Origin: JABDIP01 sp965250245
Lineage (GTDB): Bacteria; Pseudomonadota; Alphaproteobacteria; DSM-16000; Inquilinaceae
NCBI GenBank assembly: GCA_965250245.1
Contig: OZ252296.1
Coordinates: 868,001 to 932,000, forward strand
DNA: 64,000 nt
Reading direction: 5' to 3'
In this document: one piece after another, positions 61,705-64,000 of the stretch
How positions within the stretch are numbered: position 1 is the first letter of the stretch
Layout of the letters: every line of letters starts with the position of its first letter
Made by a program: the position numbers and the translations under genes
Notes under the pieces: generated by a model
Seen by the model: the letters and a program-made list of their open reading frames with translations, nothing else
Told to the model about the DNA's origin: nothing
Databases searched by the model: none

Positions 61705-62241
61705 GTGCCCGCCGGCAGAGAACGCCTGATCGGCTTCGCCACCACGGCATTGTCCCGGATTGCCGTGGTGGCGAATGCCGTCGGCACGATCGTCGTGTTG
61801 CTGCTGGTGGTCGCGGTGAACGCCGATGTGGTGGCACGCGGCGTCTTCAGCGCGCCGTTCCGTGGCACCGTCGAGGTCGTCCAGTTCTCGATGGTGCTGA
61901 TCGTCTTTCTGCAATTGCCCGACGTGGTCCGCGTCAACCGGCTGACCCGGTCCGACGGGTTCCTCACCGTGCTCGGCGGTCGCCGCCCGAAGGTCGCCGA
62001 CTGGCTGTGGCGCATCGTGGACGCGGTCTCGGCGGTCATGATGGGGCTGATCGCCATCGCCATGTGGCCGGAGTTCATCAACGCCTGGGTCCATGACAAG
62101 TTCTTCGGCACGCCGGGCATCTTCACCGCGCCGTGGTGGCCGGTGCGTGGCGCCATCGTCTTCAGCGCCGCCCTGTGCTGCCTGATCCTCGCCCTGAAGG
62201 CGATCACCGGCCGGCGCGTGCTGCAACAGGCCGACGCATGA
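61705..62241 (+). CDS. dctQ: TRAP transporter small membrane subunit (DctQ family)
   Basis: A 178-residue protein with four hydrophobic helices (VVANAVGTIVVLLLVVAVNA first, then FSMVLIVFLQLPDVV). The GTG start at 61705 follows GGAGGG but lies inside a small GGCGGG-TG-CCCGCC hairpin, which could limit initiation. It partners the large permease at 62276. Confidence 0.88.
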   Translation: MPAGRERLIGFATTALSRIAVVANAVGTIVVLLLVVAVNADVVARGVFSAPFRGTVEVVQFSMVLIVFLQLPDVVRVNRLTRSDGFLTVLGGRRPKVADWLWRIVDAVSAVMMGLIAIAMWPEFINAWVHDKFFGTPGIFTAPWWPVRGAIVFSAALCCLILALKAITGRRVLQQADA

Positions 62242-62275
62242 CGGCCATGGTCCCGGTTCCCGGAGTACCGATCCG

Positions 62276-63589
62276 ATGACGCCGGTGGAGATCGGGACGA
62301 TCTCGGTCATTGCGATCGTGGTGCTGATCTATCTCGGGGTGTACATCCCGATCGCCCTGGCGTTGGTGTCCTTCGTCGGCATCTGGCTGATGCGGGACAA
62401 TTTCCAGCTCGCCATGAACCTGCTGAAGATCGCCATCGGCGACAGCGTGACGGAATACGCCTTCGCCACCGTCCCGCTCTTCACGTTCATGGGGATATTG
62501 GTATCGAAGGCCGGGCTGGGCTCGGACATCTACCAGGTCATGAACGACACGTTCCGGCGCGTGCGGGGCGGGATCGGCATGGCCACGGTCGGCGCCAACG
62601 CTGTCTTCGCGGCGGTGACCGGCTCCTCGATCGCCTCGGCCTCGGTGTTCACCCGGGTCTCGGTGCCGGAGATGCTGCGCTTCTCCTACAATCCGAGATT
62701 CGCCGTCGGGGTGGTGGCCGGCTCGTCGGTGCTCGGCATGATCATCCCGCCCAGCGCCATGCTGATCATCTATTCCATCGTCGCCGAGCAGTCGATCGGG
62801 CAGATGTTCCTGGCCGGCATCGTGCCCGGCATCATGCTGGCCGTCGCCTACATCGCGGCCATCCTCCTGATGGGCCAGCTGACGCCGGGCTTCGTCGGCG
62901 GCGCGGAGTCGACCGGCGACGACGAGGCGCGGCTGTCATGGCTGGACATCGTCGCCAAGACCGCGCCCATCGTGATCCTGGTCGGCGTGGTGCTGGGGGG
63001 CATCTATACCGGCTGGCTGACCCCGGTCGAGGCGGGCGCCGCCGGCTCCGCGGTCGGCCTGCTGATCGCACTGGTCCGCCGGCGCATGACCTGGCGCGAC
63101 TTCTGGGATGCGCTGATCGAGACCGGGCACATCACCGCCAGCATCCTGTTCCTGATCACCGCGGCGTCCATGTACAGCCGCATGCTCGGCTTCGCCGGGC
63201 TGCCGAACGAACTGGGGGCGCTGCTGTCGGCCAGCCAGTTCGACTTCGTCGCGATCATGATCGTCTACGTGCTGCTGATGCTGTTCCTCGGCACGCTGCT
63301 CGACACCGCCTCGATCATCCTGATCGTGGTGCCGCTGTTCCTGCCGATCGTCGAGCCGATGGGGCTGAGCCTGGTGTGGTTCGGCATCGTCACGGTGGTC
63401 GGGGCGGAAATCGGGCTGCTGACGCCGCCGCTCGGCATCTCCTGCTTCGTGATCAAGGCGACCCTGGACGACCCGCGGATCACGTTGAAGGACGTATTCC
63501 TGGGCGCGCTGCCTTTCGCCGGCATCATGCTGCTGGTTCTGATCCTGATCATCCGCTACCCGGCGTTGAGCATCGCGATCCTGAACTGA
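62276..63589 (+). CDS. dctM: TRAP transporter large permease (DctM family)
   Basis: A 437-residue membrane protein with about 12 helices. Reentrant-loop motifs include FAAVTGSSIASASVFTRVSV near residue 109, GMIIPPSAMLIIYSIVAEQS, and VVGAEIGLLTPPLGISCFVI near the end. It completes the second TRAP system with the proteins at 60588 and 61705. A dispersed palindromic repeat follows before the convergent regulator gene. Confidence 0.93.
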   Translation: MTPVEIGTISVIAIVVLIYLGVYIPIALALVSFVGIWLMRDNFQLAMNLLKIAIGDSVTEYAFATVPLFTFMGILVSKAGLGSDIYQVMNDTFRRVRGGIGMATVGANAVFAAVTGSSIASASVFTRVSVPEMLRFSYNPRFAVGVVAGSSVLGMIIPPSAMLIIYSIVAEQSIGQMFLAGIVPGIMLAVAYIAAILLMGQLTPGFVGGAESTGDDEARLSWLDIVAKTAPIVILVGVVLGGIYTGWLTPVEAGAAGSAVGLLIALVRRRMTWRDFWDALIETGHITASILFLITAASMYSRMLGFAGLPNELGALLSASQFDFVAIMIVYVLLMLFLGTLLDTASIILIVVPLFLPIVEPMGLSLVWFGIVTVVGAEIGLLTPPLGISCFVIKATLDDPRITLKDVFLGALPFAGIMLLVLILIIRYPALSIAILN

Positions 63590-63635
63590 GGCGGGACCCA
63601 CGCCGCCCCTGGCTGCGGTAGTAGGACTACAGCGA

Positions 63636-63717
63636 CGTCATTGCGAGGAGCCGAAGGCGACGCGGCAATCCACTGTCGGCCGAGACAGTGGATCGCCGCG
63701 CTTCGCTCGCGATGACG
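63636..63717. repeat. Dispersed palindromic repeat (CGTCATTGCGAG type)
   Basis: Arms starting CGTCATTGCGAG and ending CTCGCGATGACG enclose an imperfect stem with an inner perfect CACTGTC (63671-63677)/GACAGTG (63684-63690) pair around GGCCGA. Similar GTCATTGCGAGxGAAGC palindromes occur in many alphaproteobacterial intergenic regions. It lies in the 152-bp gap between convergent genes. Confidence 0.85.
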
Positions 63718-63741
63718 ACGTGTTTTTGGCCGGGCGACGTC

Positions 63742-64000
63742 TCAGTCGGCCGCCGAGGCGCCGATCCGTTCGGCCAGGAAGGCGCCGGTCTGCTCGTAAT
63801 GCGCGGTCAGGCGCGCGACGGCGAGGTCGGCATCGCGGTCGAGCACGGCCGTGACGATCTCCTCATGCTCCACATTGACGTCGCGCTTGGGGTAGGCCGA
63901 AGGGCCGGCGAGGTTGCGGTAGCGGATGTTCTCGTCATAGAGCTGCTCGCAGAAGCGGATCAGCGTGGCAGAGCCGCAGGCGGCGATCAGCGCCATGTGG
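63742..64000 (-). CDS. GntR-family regulator with FCD domain, partial (C-terminus)
   Basis: Only the last 86 codons are in the window; the frame continues past 64000. The segment HMALIAACGSATLIRFCEQL and the ending YPKRDVNVEHEEIVTAVLDR with DLAVARLTAHYEQT match the FCD ligand-binding domain, including the late metal/ligand histidines. It would regulate the convergent FAH-RutE-OsmC-TRAP operon or a neighbour outside the window. Confidence 0.88.
   Translation of the reverse strand, partial: HMALIAACGSATLIRFCEQLYDENIRYRNLAGPSAYPKRDVNVEHEEIVTAVLDRDADLAVARLTAHYEQTGAFLAERIGASAAD

Overview
This 64 kb window is GC-rich (roughly two thirds G+C), densely coded chromosomal DNA. It carries Tat-exported ABC binding proteins, TRAP and tripartite tricarboxylate (TTT) transporters, a fused NarK1-NarK2 and several SorC-family regulators. 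This fits a metabolically versatile, facultatively denitrifying alphaproteobacterium, most likely of the Rhodospirillales/Rhizobiales type (inference). I see no rRNA, tRNA, CRISPR array, transposase or phage gene. Nearly all of it is nutrient-acquisition and catabolic operons around one respiratory nitrate reductase operon.

Layout. (A) 1-8087: a hydantoinase-B-type subunit cut by the window edge plus a small NTF2-like protein, divergent from a GntR/UTRA regulator, LeuC/LeuD-type hydro-lyase subunits and a TRAP transporter. (B) 8141-19473: an Fnr/Dnr-like regulator divergent from narK1K2-narGHJI-ppiC, with two FNR-type boxes in the shared 240 bp promoter. (C) 19488-33900: a 3-keto-L-gulonate/L-ascorbate-like sugar-acid route. 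One arm has a SorC regulator, a split transketolase and an AraD-type epimerase. The other has a phosphotriesterase-fold lactonase candidate, a UlaD-like decarboxylase, a UlaE-like epimerase and a PfkB kinase. Next come a frameshifted LacI regulator, a TctCBA transporter, a sulfatase and two SDR dehydrogenases. (D) 33923-43953: FGGY kinase and SorC regulator, divergent from a glycerol-1-phosphate-dehydrogenase-like (AraM) enzyme, HAD phosphatase, FucA-type aldolase and a complete CUT1 ABC transporter. (E) 44075-57977: SorC regulator, an ABC transporter with two unlike ATPases, an EryA-like kinase, a 2-hydroxyacid dehydrogenase, a GlpD/EryB-like flavoprotein, a class II aldolase, a second FGGY kinase and a HAD-IIA protein. 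(F) 57974-64000: YCII protein divergent from a FAH-family hydrolase, RutE-like reductase, OsmC protein and a second TRAP system, ending at a partial GntR/FCD regulator.

How it works together. Region C can plausibly carry an imported sugar acid or lactone through lactone opening, phosphorylation, decarboxylation to a pentulose-5-phosphate, 3- and 4-epimerisation and entry to the pentose phosphate pathway. The UlaD-like enzyme has lost two of the three residues of the family's D-x-K-x-x-D motif, so its chemistry is the most interesting open question here. Regions D and E look like two parallel polyol-phosphate islands. Each has SorC control, CUT1 import, an FGGY kinase, a HAD phosphatase and a class II aldolase, but one uses a G1P-type and the other a G3P/erythritol-phosphate-type dehydrogenase.

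Other notable structure: hairpins follow four of the five transporter binding-protein genes, a palindromic repeat is translated as the C-terminus of NarJ, a G-run frameshift breaks the LacI gene, and several perfect palindromes sit next to regulator genes. Functions are read from sequence and remembered family knowledge only; no database search was possible.
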